A stretch of DNA of 64,000 bases from Ariolimax columbianus (lineage: Eukaryota; Mollusca; Gastropoda; Stylommatophora; Arionidae), in contig JAVGWX010000005.1 of assembly GCA_036924085.1 (NCBI GenBank), positions 36,859,983 through 36,923,982 on the forward strand, written 5' to 3'. The notes under the pieces were generated by a model. That model had not been told where the DNA came from. It made no database searches and was given only the letters and a program-made list of their open reading frames with translations. A program made the position numbers and the translations under genes. Of the stretch, positions 58,701-64,000 are shown piece by piece (the stretch's first letter is position 1; each line of letters opens with the position of its first letter).

Positions 58701-61070
58701 TAAATTAGACTATAACAAGTTTTTTAAAATACAGCCACCTACAATAACACGAGGGCATAGCTACAAGCTGATTAAAGAGAGGTCCAGGTTAGATATTAGG
58801 AAATATTTTTTTAGTCAGAGAGTGGTGTCTGCTTGGAATGCATTGCCAGGGGAGGTAGTGGAGGCAGGGACAGTTAATGCATTTAAGAATAAACTGGATG
58901 CGCATAGATTTTAGAGCAAGGTGATGTAAATGTAACGGGTTGTATACAGACTCTGCAGGGTCTTCTAAACCAGTATAAAGATGTTAAGTTAAGTTAAGAC
59001 TGTTATAGGCTTAGACAATTGCACACTAAGCACTGGCCCACAGAGACGAATCTCCACACAAAGCTGTTTGGAAGCCCCAAAGAACTCTCCACTACAGCAA
59101 CCTTTATTCTGTGAGATAAAGCTTTGTGCACATAGCATGTCCTCCTCTATATTTTCCCACATGTATTAGTGACACATCTGTAACCTGGACAACTGATGAT
59201 GACATTTTCTTGTAAGTTTTTTTTGGAAAACAGATTACAAAAATCAGAGATGACAACCTGTAGGAGAGTAGAATGTTATTTTACACTTGAACAATTACAT
59301 TAACTGCCTTGCACATGTTTTAGCAAAACTTTTGGTATTACTTCTCCCATCCTATCTCTCCTTCTCTATCAAGGACAGCAGTTAAGAAAGCAGCCTTACC
59401 TCAAAATCTAGTTCCTGCTTTACTTCTGTCCCTACACATGGAACATTAGTATCTCTATTCTGTGTAGCCTGGTGAAATCAAAGAGAGTGACAGACCCCAT
59501 TAGAACAAAGACAATAAAGAAATTGACAAGATGTTGCAAATAGTCTGATGCAGTTCTATAAACATTACAAGTCACTCTGATAAATGATATATTGCTGCTG
59601 TTGTTCAATATCCACGATGAGTAACTTTACTCTTTTGTGCGTCCTGAAAACTGCATTATGTTGTGGTTGCAGCAGCTGTCCTCACATCCTGAGCATGCTG
59701 ATGAAGATGGGTCGAGGTTCTCCGTGTGGTCTGCAGGTGGTGAAGGCTGTGTATGTTGATGATTTCAGTTGCTTTATACATTCTTGATCAGTCCAGCATG
59801 ACCTACATTTGATTTCAAATGCTTGCATGTTAAAGATTGCTTATTCATCTAATGGAGTGGCATCATATAACAACAACAAAATTGTAGTGCATCTAGATTG
59901 TTTTCAAAGATCAGCAAATCAGTAGTTTTTTTTTTGTCCCCCTAGCATGACCAATACAGTAAATCCATACAAGATCATGAAAACATTAAAATTCTTTGAC
60001 TGTTATCGACTCAAGCCATATCCATTGCTTTTGTATCTTACAAAAACCAGACTGAGATTGTGACATGATAACTGCCTCGATAAATGAGGTATCAGATTAC
60101 CATGCTAAAGCCACAGTAAATGCCTCAATAACCGGTCTCAAGATAATAACAAATAATTGAATAGCTAAACTGACTAGCCTCAAAACACAACAAGTATAAT
60201 GATAATGTTCGCCTAAGCATCGAGGGTCCGTTGCGTCGATCAACCACTACCATGTCTAACTGCTGAGGCTTGTAGCCAAACCTCGTTCTATGCCGAAGAA
60301 GAAACTACTATCTGTCAGCGCCACGTAGAACGGGGGCAGTCTTTCCCATGCCTCCAGCCGGCTGATTGGAGACCGTTATTACACTTAGCTGACTTGGGCA
60401 TTATCTGGTGAGCCAGAACTTATCAATGCCCAGATGGTGGGAGTCAAGGCGGTGGAGAATCCAGTCGATGGCTCGGCACAAAAGATCGGGGGCAAGGACG
60501 CAACCCTGTCTGACCCCCGAAGATGTTGGGAACCTGTCAGAGAGAGCGCCATGTAGGCGGACTCTGGCACCAGTGTCCATGTGTAGCTTCATTATCAAGT
60601 TCAGTAGTGAGGCAGGAGTGTCCATGCCTTGCAGGGCTTTCCAGAGAGCAGACCTATCGACCGAATCAAATGCAGCTTTTAGATCCACATACACAGCGAT
60701 GAGGTGGTGGTTGAATGCATGGTGCAGCTCTGCCAGAAGCCGAAGAGCGAGGATGGCATCCAAAGTTGATCTACCTAGGGTGAAACCAGACTGATGTGGA
60801 CAACGTTTTGCAATCAGAAGTGGCTTGAGCCGGGCCAGCAGCACATGTGCAAATACCTTGCCAGGGACTGAGAGCAGTCTGATTGTCTATAGTTGTTGCA
60901 GTCCTTACAGCTTCCCTGGACTTTGTATAGAGCAACAACTATTCTATCTCGCCAATCTGTGGGAATGTGTCCTACAGCAAGTATGCAACTATATAATTTG
61001 TCTGTAAATTAAAAAACTATAATAGTAGACCTACCTGCTCAATCTGCGTTGTATCTACTTCTTGCTTCAT
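30273..61070 (-). CDS. C2H2 zinc-finger protein, five coding exons, 582 codons (gene model)
   Basis: Joining 61070-61035, 59468-59400, 43454-43386, 36717-36576 and 31705-30273 on the minus strand gives 1749 nt, that is 582 codons plus TGA, with no internal stop. Junction phases are 0, 0, 0 and 1, and each is bounded by GT donors and pyrimidine-rich AG acceptors. The protein has a short N-terminal region built from four small exons, each with one psi-K-x-E motif (MKQE, VKQE, IKQE, IKDE), then 17 C2H2 fingers linked mostly by HTGEKP. Such arrays bind DNA in the nucleus, and psi-K-x-E sites are known as SUMO attachment and synergy-control motifs, so a transcription regulator, possibly a repressor, is the inference. 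Introns are 1.6, 15.9, 6.7 and 4.9 kb and largely retrotransposon. A paralog with exons 1-3 lies at 6146-3315. Confidence 0.8.
31706..31860. other. Intron 4 splice-acceptor side of the right zinc-finger gene
   Basis: AT-rich intron sequence immediately upstream (minus sense) of the finger exon, including the acceptor at 31706-31708. Confidence 0.6.
31860..34690 (-). mobile_element. Decayed LINE with RNase H domain (separate family)
   Basis: The minus strand keeps RT C-terminal relics (IVWFSLNNRLVSD near 34620; QNEAKRAVLGCTRDTPIAAM near 34340), an RNase H domain (LYTDGSAGRDANKCSWGF near 33940; IEIEALTTALTWL near 33810; ITWIYCLRHAG-type segment near 33650) and a 3' Cys/His segment (HLHLCRHCSHPDETDRHLL near 32180). 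Frames are broken by many stops. A block at 33140-33330 interrupts it and contains the 16-bp palindrome TTTCGTCAAGACGAAA at 33221. It lies in intron 4 of the zinc-finger gene. Confidence 0.7.
34844..36194 (-). mobile_element. RNase H-bearing LINE, 5'-truncated, 11-bp target duplication
   Basis: Flanked by ATAACTAATTC at 34833-34843 and 36195-36205. The minus-strand frame 36135-35368 covers the RT C-terminus and RNase H (THAHTDGSARNTTQNGGG, EAEALKTAVEAML, FTDAL). After a break it continues in 35280-34948 with the Cys-rich domain (ECICGTGKMTAEHLLQNCP). It ends in a GAAGAA tail at 34844. It lies in intron 4 of the zinc-finger gene. Confidence 0.9.
36206..36575. other. Intron 4, donor side, of the right zinc-finger gene
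   Basis: AT-rich and without recognisable elements. It ends at the GTGAGT donor of exon 4 (minus 36575). Confidence 0.5.
36576..36717 (-). CDS. Right zinc-finger gene, exon 4
   Basis: A 142-nt exon that starts in phase 0 after the acceptor TTGTTTCAG and ends in phase 1 at CAAAATG/GTGAGT. It encodes 47 residues beginning KSEKIINDEDLK and including EIMIKDENVQEP (IKDE, a psi-K-x-E motif). The leftover G completes GAT (Asp) with the first two bases of exon 5, leading straight into GEKHFKC. The 142-base reading is fully open. No paralog is present for the left gene because that region lies outside the window. Confidence 0.75.
36860..40320 (+). mobile_element. LINE remnant (RT), split by a nested RNase H LINE
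   Basis: Pieces at 36860-37673 and 38999-40320 join into one degraded RT: LERKVA-PDGITIKMMEAL-type finger motif near 37560, AEQFGFKQNSGTREGIF near 39155, CFIDYTNTFDNVKHERL near 39260, RVRQGCMLSPCLFNVY near 39435, and LEINIKKTKVMVFTK near 39640. It ends with a GATGATCATCAT-like end near 40315. Many frameshifts. It lies in intron 3 of the zinc-finger gene. Confidence 0.7.
37674..38986 (+). mobile_element. RNase H-bearing LINE, divergent relative, 12-bp target duplication
   Basis: Flanked by ATACCACAAGAC at 37662-37673 and 38987-38998. It encodes an RT C-terminal segment (KVQNQALRVITGAMKSMS at 37765), an RNase H relic (NTDGSAQNAVKNRGAG near 38208, AEIQVMKLATEKLL, VTDAKSVL, WIPSHCRIPGNERADTLARE at 38505) and the Cys-rich domain (SICTCGQAPQTEKHILQDC). 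It ends in GAAAGAAGAAGA. It has two main frame breaks (38070-38280 and 38489). Confidence 0.88.
40778..41890 (-). repeat. Chimeric retroposon: 28S rRNA sequence + SINE core + LINE-type tail
   Basis: A 1113-bp insertion flanked by TGGAGATTC at 40769-40777 and 41891-41899, inside a LINE remnant. Read on the minus strand it starts with 28S rRNA-derived sequence (41890-about 41150), passes through about 300 bp of body, then the SINE core (gttgaaatcggatgcactg near 40865) and cagtgcaacg, and ends cagcgtacgatgaagaagaa. That tail resembles the end of the RNase H LINE (cagcgtacaaagaagaag at 21438). All parts share one orientation and one pair of target duplications, so it behaves as one retroposed unit. 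It could also be two successive events, which the single duplication argues against. Confidence 0.65.
41150..41890 (-). pseudogene. 28S rRNA 3'-end pseudogene, partially duplicated
   Basis: The minus strand contains hallmark 28S 3'-region strings: gctaccatctgagggatta followed by gaacgcctctaag and aatcccgccc (41450-41395), preceded by gagaggaatcacagg and gacatttggtccacgtgct. A second copy of ggattacggccgaacgcctc and aatcccgccc lies at 41875-41835. Between them (41675-41570) lies the 28S terminal part: tcatttgtagaagacttag, tctcggtcggggt, gcagtagatcagctacctc and cactgcgaactgctgagact. Order and orientation match 28S except that the 3'-end part precedes a second copy of the upstream part. Substitutions and a gap at 41455 show it is not a functional gene. 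Confidence 0.75.
43386..43454 (-). CDS. Right zinc-finger gene, exon 3
   Basis: A 69-nt, phase 0-0 exon with acceptor TTATTTTCAG and donor GTAAGG. It encodes 23 residues beginning TKPDIQSQLPIL and ending DKIKQEVICK; IKQE is a psi-K-x-E motif. The paralogous left exon is 3383-3315. It is separated from exon 2 by a 15.9-kb intron. Confidence 0.78.
43480..44335. other. Noncoding intron 2 sequence
   Basis: No supported gene. Up to about 43560 it parallels the left locus. Bases 43930-44110 have a repeat-like, GC-richer texture (gtggcaggacaaagtcaaga) but no second copy in the window. Confidence 0.4.
44340..45920 (+). mobile_element. LINE remnant split by an RNase H LINE
   Basis: The left piece encodes PPNIEEARAAVKQLSNEKAS and ADLISAEIYKVG (44345-44460). 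The right piece has LPESQCCFRSGSQN near 45535, DGLWKIMRKFGCPSKFT near 45665 and LRGCVLALTLFSIMFAAML near 45770, all RT fingers/palm relics with stops. It is related to 41891-42865. Confidence 0.7.
44567..45442 (-). mobile_element. RNase H-bearing LINE, 5'-truncated, 12-bp target duplication
   Basis: Flanked by ACAGAGGAATCT at 44555-44566 and 45443-45454. The minus strand encodes RNase H (HAYTDGSVTNTTQNG, FRVEAEALRAAVEEM, LTDAL) to about 45070, then the Cys-rich domain (ECTCGIGKMTAEHLLQNCP at 44770). It ends with a GAAGAAGTAGAAGAA tail at 44567. Internal frameshifts occur near 45040 and 44990. Confidence 0.9.
47434..47679 (-). repeat. SINE-1 copy
   Basis: Full-length antisense SINE-1. The head ends at 47679 (ggggacggcgtgggctagtg in sense), the core is near 47515-47540 (sense catgccgaagtcggatgcac) and the A-rich end is at 47434. 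It sits where the RT catalytic segment of the host LINE is lost, so its arrival was accompanied or followed by a deletion. Confidence 0.8.
49883..50964 (-). mobile_element. Internally deleted piggyBac element with TTAA duplications
   Basis: Flanked by TTAA at 49879-49882 and 50965-50968. The ends are inverted repeats CCCATTCAATCCC and CCCATTCAATTCC, the CCC start being typical of piggyBac. The minus strand carries transposase relics: an acidic N-terminus (YESDDSGCEFVDGVEENE near 50690), FFEYLAEQTNAYACIR near 50375, and a YNFEVYTGKSDI motif near 50265. Most of the catalytic domain is missing and frames are broken. It is inserted in the linker of the LINE at 47888-53688. Confidence 0.85.
52219..52503 (-). 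repeat. SINE-3 (tRNA-derived) with target duplication
   Basis: The minus-strand head (from 52503) carries A box TGGCGAAGTGG and B box GGTTCGACTCC, both perfect matches to the pol III consensus. GAGCTATGA at 52209-52217 and 52504-52512 is the target duplication. It interrupts the LINE reading between ISGAMR and KRTPINA. It does not share the core of SINE-1 and SINE-2. Confidence 0.8.
55132..55983 (+). CDS. CR1-like ORF1: PHD-like finger, coiled coil, SGNH esterase
   Basis: A 283-codon intact frame. Residues 18-43 form a Cys-rich finger (CDMCG followed by CRIC). Residues 45-88 are a charged coiled coil. Residues 120-280 form an SGNH/GDSL hydrolase: VLVVGDSMVREVG (nucleophile Ser), VVLAGTNNV (block III Asn) and DRGGLHLNEIG (Asp and His). 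A PHD plus esterase ORF1 is an established feature of CR1-group elements; the protein likely packages the element RNA, and the role of the esterase is uncertain. All catalytic residues are present. The stop is 8 nt before the ORF2 ATG. Confidence 0.9.
   Translation: MATKTRRTAARKGQVRLCDMCGENVSITTTLEDEGTVLCRICRVEERQAQMECNIRENEKRLEEIEKRQMEIEGKQVKMEEILKKLQSRCSQGSKGDLSEETAHRAESFGEKYAHIGEGSVLVVGDSMVREVGRHLSKQHNMFERMDIGGAKIEDIQGRIKRLDDKGNSHVVVLAGTNNVKRDGTEIIMDKYKSLMRTLKEKKFRKVTMMGILDRADGSDYLDSKIIGINLRLQVMCADMGMEFIDVKVDKSKMLDRGGLHLNEIGQHVVAKYMFYHCVRNLN
55992..58914 (+). CDS. CR1-like ORF2: endonuclease-reverse transcriptase, one frameshift
   Basis: Frame 1 (55992-56264) gives the start and first endonuclease block (FYANVRSIINKREELELYV). 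Near 56235 a 2-nt loss (or 1-nt gain) moves the reading into the frame that stays open to 58914, continuing IIGLTESWTYEE. Further blocks are LLLMGDFNYPEIKW (endonuclease), SSDHQ, CPGQDGIHPKLL, YLDFAKAFDRVPHQRL, VPQGSVLGPILFLIYINDL, KFADDTKLC (catalytic Asp pair) and the CR1-type C-terminus ending NAFKNKLDAHR. Because of the shift this copy probably cannot make full-length ORF2 protein. Total length is about 970 codons, normal for the clade. Confidence 0.9.
59118..59399. other. Intron 2 sequence of the right zinc-finger gene
   Basis: Noncoding and paralogous to 4115-4787 of the left locus, but without the mariner piece found there. Confidence 0.6.
59400..59468 (-). CDS. Right zinc-finger gene, exon 2
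   Basis: A 69-nt, phase 0-0 exon with acceptor TTTCACCAG and donor GTAAGG. It encodes ATQNRDTNVPCVGTEV then KQELDFE; VKQE is a psi-K-x-E motif. Nearly identical to the left exon 4856-4788. Confidence 0.8.
59480..60197. other. Intron 1 sequence of the right zinc-finger gene
   Basis: Paralogous to 4870-6000. It contains one arm (about 59570-59690) of the fold-back seen complete at 5261-5664 and lacks the SINE-1 at 4975. No coding signal. Confidence 0.6.
60198..60977 (-). mobile_element. Truncated LINE with RT fragment in intron 1
   Basis: Flanked by CAAGTAT at 60191-60197 and 60978-60984. The minus-strand frame 60844-60401 (147 codons) encodes RT motifs QSGFTLGRSTLDAIL, VYVDLKAAFDSVDRSALWKAL and SGVRQGCVLAPDLLCRAIDW, then runs into a 3' end containing gacgcaacggaccctcgatg. 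The YxDD region is missing, so the copy is both 5'-truncated and internally deleted. The left locus (near 6005) has the empty site. Confidence 0.85.
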
Positions 61071-61124
61071 CTTGATTCACTCTGTCTGCTTAACTGATTT
61101 ATATGGGATCTGGTTGAACTTCTC
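61035..61124 (-). CDS. Right zinc-finger gene, exon 1 with start codon
   Basis: The acceptor CTCTTTAG precedes 61124 and the donor GTAGGT follows 61035. The ATG at 61070-61068 begins MKQEVDTTQIEQ, 12 codons. An in-frame TGA nine bases upstream of the ATG supports this start. Identical at protein level to the left exon 1. The acceptor implies an upstream noncoding exon, probably right of the insertion at 61226-62995 or beyond the window. Confidence 0.75.
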
Positions 61125-61225
61125 CTAAAGAGAAAAATGTGAAAGGAATGGTCAAGACAATCAATATGCAGCAGATATCATACAAATGATACCATAAATG
61201 ATAATGACCTCTATAAGTAATTACA

Positions 61226-62995
61226 GCGATTATGATACCAAGATGGTGGATATGTTTACCTTTGGTCTTTCGACTTGGATTAAAAACATATATAGTTATA
61301 GTTTTTTGTGACTGTAGTTACCAAACTTACTCACAAAAGTGTTATAAACATCATCATTCATCTTATAGTGTCATAAAATTACCAATAACCGATCACACGA
61401 CCTGTGAATTGATCGGTTTGCCATGAAAGTCAAACAGGCCTAAAAAAATCCATCGTAAAAACTGTTCACCCACAGCTTTGTGGGATACATGTTCACGGGA
61501 AAGGATTCAGAAGTAAATCATAATAAAAAATTAGGAGCTGGTGTCCCTAAGGCAGTCTAGTGGTGGTTCCATCGCTATTCTGGCAACTCCTGCGACGTAG
61601 CTGATTACAGGCTGTATCGGTTAATGCTGGTCCCCTGGATCAATTAGATACGTGGAGAGGGTGGACCTGCTGCACTGGCAACAGCTTGTTCTCCTTTAAA
61701 GAATGTCCAAGCTGATGACCTGGAGAGGCCTTCCAGTTTCACCCTGCGGTGTCGACACAAAGGCATCAACAGTTAAACTGGGATATTGGAATGTCTGTAC
61801 CATACTGACTGAACTATCTGATAACCTGCATGATATAAACAATGCCAGAAAGACACACATAATCAATGATGAACTGAAAAGACTCGATGTGGACATTGTA
61901 GCACTCCAAGAAACTCGGTTAGCAGGCTCGGGGACAATGAGTGAGAAAGACTACTTATTCTACTGGCAAGGAAATACCCCAACAAAAAGAGAGAGCATGG
62001 TGTAGGCTTTGCAGTTAAAAAGTCTCTATTGCATATGCTAACGCTTCGTCTCCATACCACAGTAGGTCCCATCACCCTTTGTCAGTGTATATGCACCTAC
62101 CTTGTGCTCCACACCTGAAGTCAAAGACGAGTTCTATGATGATTTATCAGCGATAAATAAAAGCATCCATAGTCAAGAACAGCTTGTTTTACTAGGTGAT
62201 TTCAATGCTAGAGTTGCCGCTGATCACGACTCGTGGCCTTCATGTCTTTCCAAATTTGGAGTTGGATAAATTAATTAAAATGACACAAGTAGAATGTCGG
62301 ACCCTGTGCTGATCAAGAGATTTCACAATGCTTTTTGCCTCACAACGCATGTTTGGAAAAACCAGAAGCTGACAATTAAAACCTCTGCAATGGTATACAA
62401 TGCATGTGTTGTAAGCACACTTCTATATGGCAGCGAGACTTGGATAACTTATGACAAACAAGAGCACAGGCTTAATATCTTCCACCTACTCCGTCTGCGA
62501 TCCATTCCTGGAATTACATAGAGGGACAGAGTGACAAATGCAGAGGTGCACTCTTGTATTGGTCTTTCAAGCATGTACACTCTACTTAGGTAGCAAAGAC
62601 TATGATGGCTTGGTCATGTTCGTCGTATGGAAGACGGTCGCATTTCCAAAGATATCCTCTATGGACAGTTGGTGAATGGCACCAGAACAGTTGACCAACC
62701 ATAGTTGAGACTCAAATGTGTGATATGAAGGCCCTGCACATGAATCTGACATCCTGGGAAAACGAAGCTGCAGACCGATCAAGGTGGAGATATGTACCCT
62801 GAATGGCCAGCTCATGCCTGGTGAAGCAAAGCTCTTGCAACACAGAGAAGTGATAAGACAACGCCGCAAGGAGAAAGACAACAAAAGCTAAATATACATT
62901 TTGTTGTCATTATTATTATTATTATCATTTTATTTTTTGTTTCCACTCTGTCATATCTTATAGTCAGTCATGACTGAAATGGGCTACTGTTCTAC
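61226..62995 (+). mobile_element. Internally deleted LINE, 12-bp target duplication
   Basis: Flanked by TAAGTAATTACA at 61214-61225 and 62996-63007. It begins with a 5' UTR-like stretch, then an endonuclease N-terminus (VKLGYWNVCTILTELSDNL at 61773; DIVALQETRLAGSG at 61893) and a GDFNARVAADHDSW relic near 62198. It then jumps within about 100 bp to the RT C-terminus (MVYNACVVSTLLYGSETW at 62391). It ends after TTATTATTATTATC. The whole RT core is missing. The left locus is empty here. Confidence 0.85.
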
Positions 62996-63046
62996 TAAGT
63001 AATTACAAAATGCTAGTCAGAAAATCCTTATAATTTCATTTATAGT

Positions 63047-63120
63047 AGCGATTGAGGAGCAAACCCAGCACCTTCGAGTTGTGAGCTGTGTCACTTAACC
63101 ACTAGACCCCCACCGTCCCC
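63047..63120 (-). repeat. SINE-1 head fragment
   Basis: Only the tRNA-like head (A and B boxes in antisense) remains, corresponding to 10400-10473 in the left locus, where the rest of the SINE is retained. A deletion in the right copy removed the body and about 1.1 kb of flank. Confidence 0.75.
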
Positions 63121-63179
63121 ACGTAGTAAGTTTCACAAGGCATATTCTTTTCTTTTTTGGTATTTGTCACGAAAAGGAC

Positions 63180-63400
63180 ATTATTGTAATGTAGTTTACA
63201 GCAGGACTGTGATATCAACACCTTTCGGCCTGACACATCCAGTTTCAGCTGTCATTTTTGGTCTCAGGTCTGCTTTCTTAATGTGATCCCTATTCTGTTA
63301 GCCAGTCTAAAGTAGTGCAGTCACGTGTAGGTGGATAAGGTCTTGGTCAGTTCTTTATGGATTCTTTGCAGCCAGAGTTTCAATTTCTTGATTGCAAATG
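63180..63400 (-). repeat. SINE-2 copy (shared with left locus)
   Basis: Antisense SINE-2 orthologous to 10535-10800 (cacatccagtttcagctg, gttagccagtctaaagtagt). Confidence 0.65.
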
Positions 63401-63421
63401 TTTCGCTAGAATCAAAGAATC

Positions 63422-63670
63422 TAATTTTTTATTTTTTTTCGCGTTTGCCTTATTTCTCTATTCTCCAAGGTGTTGCACTACAATTTTTATTTTGCACGTG
63501 TCGGCCCAGTGCAATCGACTTCGGCATACATTTTATGTAATGGTCTGCTTGCTCCTCCATTTTCTAAGGGTTTGCTTCCCTGGGGTAACGGCGGGTGCTG
63601 TGAAAGGGATCGAACCCAGCACCTTCGGATTGTGAGCCGTGTCACTTTACCACTAGTCCACGCCATTCCC
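63422..63670 (-). repeat. SINE-1 copy private to the right locus
   Basis: Complete antisense SINE-1 with head at 63670 and core near 63510-63535. Imperfect flanking repeats TCAAAGAATCT (63411) and TCAAATAATCT (63672) look like an aged target duplication. The left locus is uninterrupted at the equivalent point near 10885. Confidence 0.8.
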
Positions 63671-64000
63671 GTCAAATAATCTATAAAATTCTAATTTAAC
63701 ATCCTTTTGATAAAAGTATATAATCTTTCCTTTTTTGTGATAGTCTTCGACCCAGCACAAGAATGACTGCAGACCTATACTCAATGTATGCATTGTTCTC
63801 TTCTCTGGGTTTGAAATATAATGACATAGACCACAATGTATAGCTTCCCTGGAGAAGTATTTAAACAAACTCATTGTGATGTTTTTGAGTATTATTATAT
63901 TTTATCTTCATTATACTATACATGCCAGTTAAAGTTAATCTAAGCCTTTGAATAATTGCAACTGCCTGTACCGTAGCATGAATAATTTGCAAATGTATTG

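Larger units (their letters stand above)
54726..58990 (+). mobile_element. Near-intact CR1-like LINE with ORF1 and ORF2
   Basis: The element has a 5' UTR (54726-55131, with caagatggtggttgg, a YY1-like site), ORF1 at 55132, ORF2 from 55992 and a short 3' UTR ending GATGTTAAGTTAAG. Removing it restores the host LINE reading across HILQ/DCYR. Target duplication is at most AAGA, consistent with the short or absent duplications of CR1-group elements. One frameshift near 56235 is the only obvious lesion. Confidence 0.9.
45930..59115 (+). mobile_element. Host RNase H LINE of a multi-level insertion nest
   Basis: Removing the insertions, the host reads through 45930-47433, 47680-47887, 53689-54725 and 58991-59115. 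It encodes an endonuclease/RT linker (ETIPRGARKNYAPYWT at 46245), RT (KSPGPDGITNEMLKHIGH at 46765; HGVPQDSILSPPLFLVF at 47320; NQALRVITGVMKSTPI at 47805), RNase H (VYTDGSATRAVKNGGAGI at 54067; FLTDAMSVLQAL; WIPSHCGILGNETADRLAK at 54412) and the Cys-rich domain (MWMCGQAAQTSEHILQ at 54678), which continues as DCYRLRQLHTKHWPTE at 58993 after the CR1-like insertion. The YxDD region is missing around the SINE at 47434. It is a divergent RNase H LINE with numerous stops. Confidence 0.75.
42890..64000 (-). repeat. Right copy of the segmental duplication holding the zinc-finger gene 5' exons
   Basis: Counterpart of 2869-11545 in the same orientation, expanded by insertions: the LINE nest at 43.6-59.1 kb, the LINE at 60198-60977, the LINE at 61226-62995 and a SINE-1 at 63422. 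Exons 3, 2 and 1 of the right zinc-finger gene are the conserved coding landmarks. Homology continues to the last base of the window. Confidence 0.85.

Noticed and set aside
1..64000. LTR retrotransposon or retroviral integration
   Set aside because: All reverse transcriptases seen belong to non-LTR types; no gag, protease, integrase or paired LTRs were recognised.

Overview
The window looks like animal nuclear DNA, most plausibly from a lophotrochozoan invertebrate such as a mollusc (low confidence on the phylum). It has spliced genes with GT/AG introns, tRNA-derived SINEs, several clades of non-LTR retrotransposon (RTE, CR1-like, RNase H-bearing I/Nimb-like), mariner and piggyBac remnants, and a C2H2 zinc-finger gene. 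No bacterial genes, operons, CRISPR arrays or LTR retroelements were seen.

The main gene is a complete C2H2 zinc-finger gene on the minus strand. I assembled it by eye from five small exons scattered over about 31 kb: exon 1 at 61124-61035 (ATG at 61070), exon 2 at 59468-59400, exon 3 at 43454-43386, exon 4 at 36717-36576 and exon 5 at 31705-30273. All splice phases match and give 582 codons: a 106-residue N-terminal region, then 17 tandem fingers. Each N-terminal exon carries one psi-K-x-E (SUMO-consensus-like) motif. The introns are packed with retrotransposons. Below the stop codon the finger array continues as about 1.5 kb of decayed fingers. A second, paralogous copy has exons 1-3 at 6146-6057, 4856-4788 and 3383-3315; the rest lies left of base 1. 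The two loci are a tandem segmental duplication (about 2.87-11.5 kb and 42.9-64 kb). Transposons present in one copy and absent in the other can be read directly as filled and empty sites.

Between the two loci (13.3-17.1 kb, plus strand) lies a degraded multi-exon gene resembling an RNase H-fold, hAT-like transposase. It has an internally duplicated N-terminal module, a coiled coil, canonical introns and a duplicated 5' flank. I do not recognise its family.

The rest is mostly retroelement strata. From the left: an uninterrupted 933-codon LINE frame running off base 1; a nearly intact RTE element (6.2-9.0 kb); LINE remnants at 18.7-27.7, 31.9-34.7 and 36.9-45.9 kb with other LINEs nested in them, often with readable target-site duplications; and a nest up to three levels deep at 45.9-59.1 kb containing a near-complete CR1-like element whose ORF1 encodes a PHD-like finger and an SGNH esterase. 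SINEs of at least four kinds occur, several sharing one central core. One 1.1-kb insertion (40778-41890) fuses 28S rRNA-derived sequence to that SINE core and to a GAA-rich tail like that of the RNase H LINE. It is the most unusual mobile unit here.
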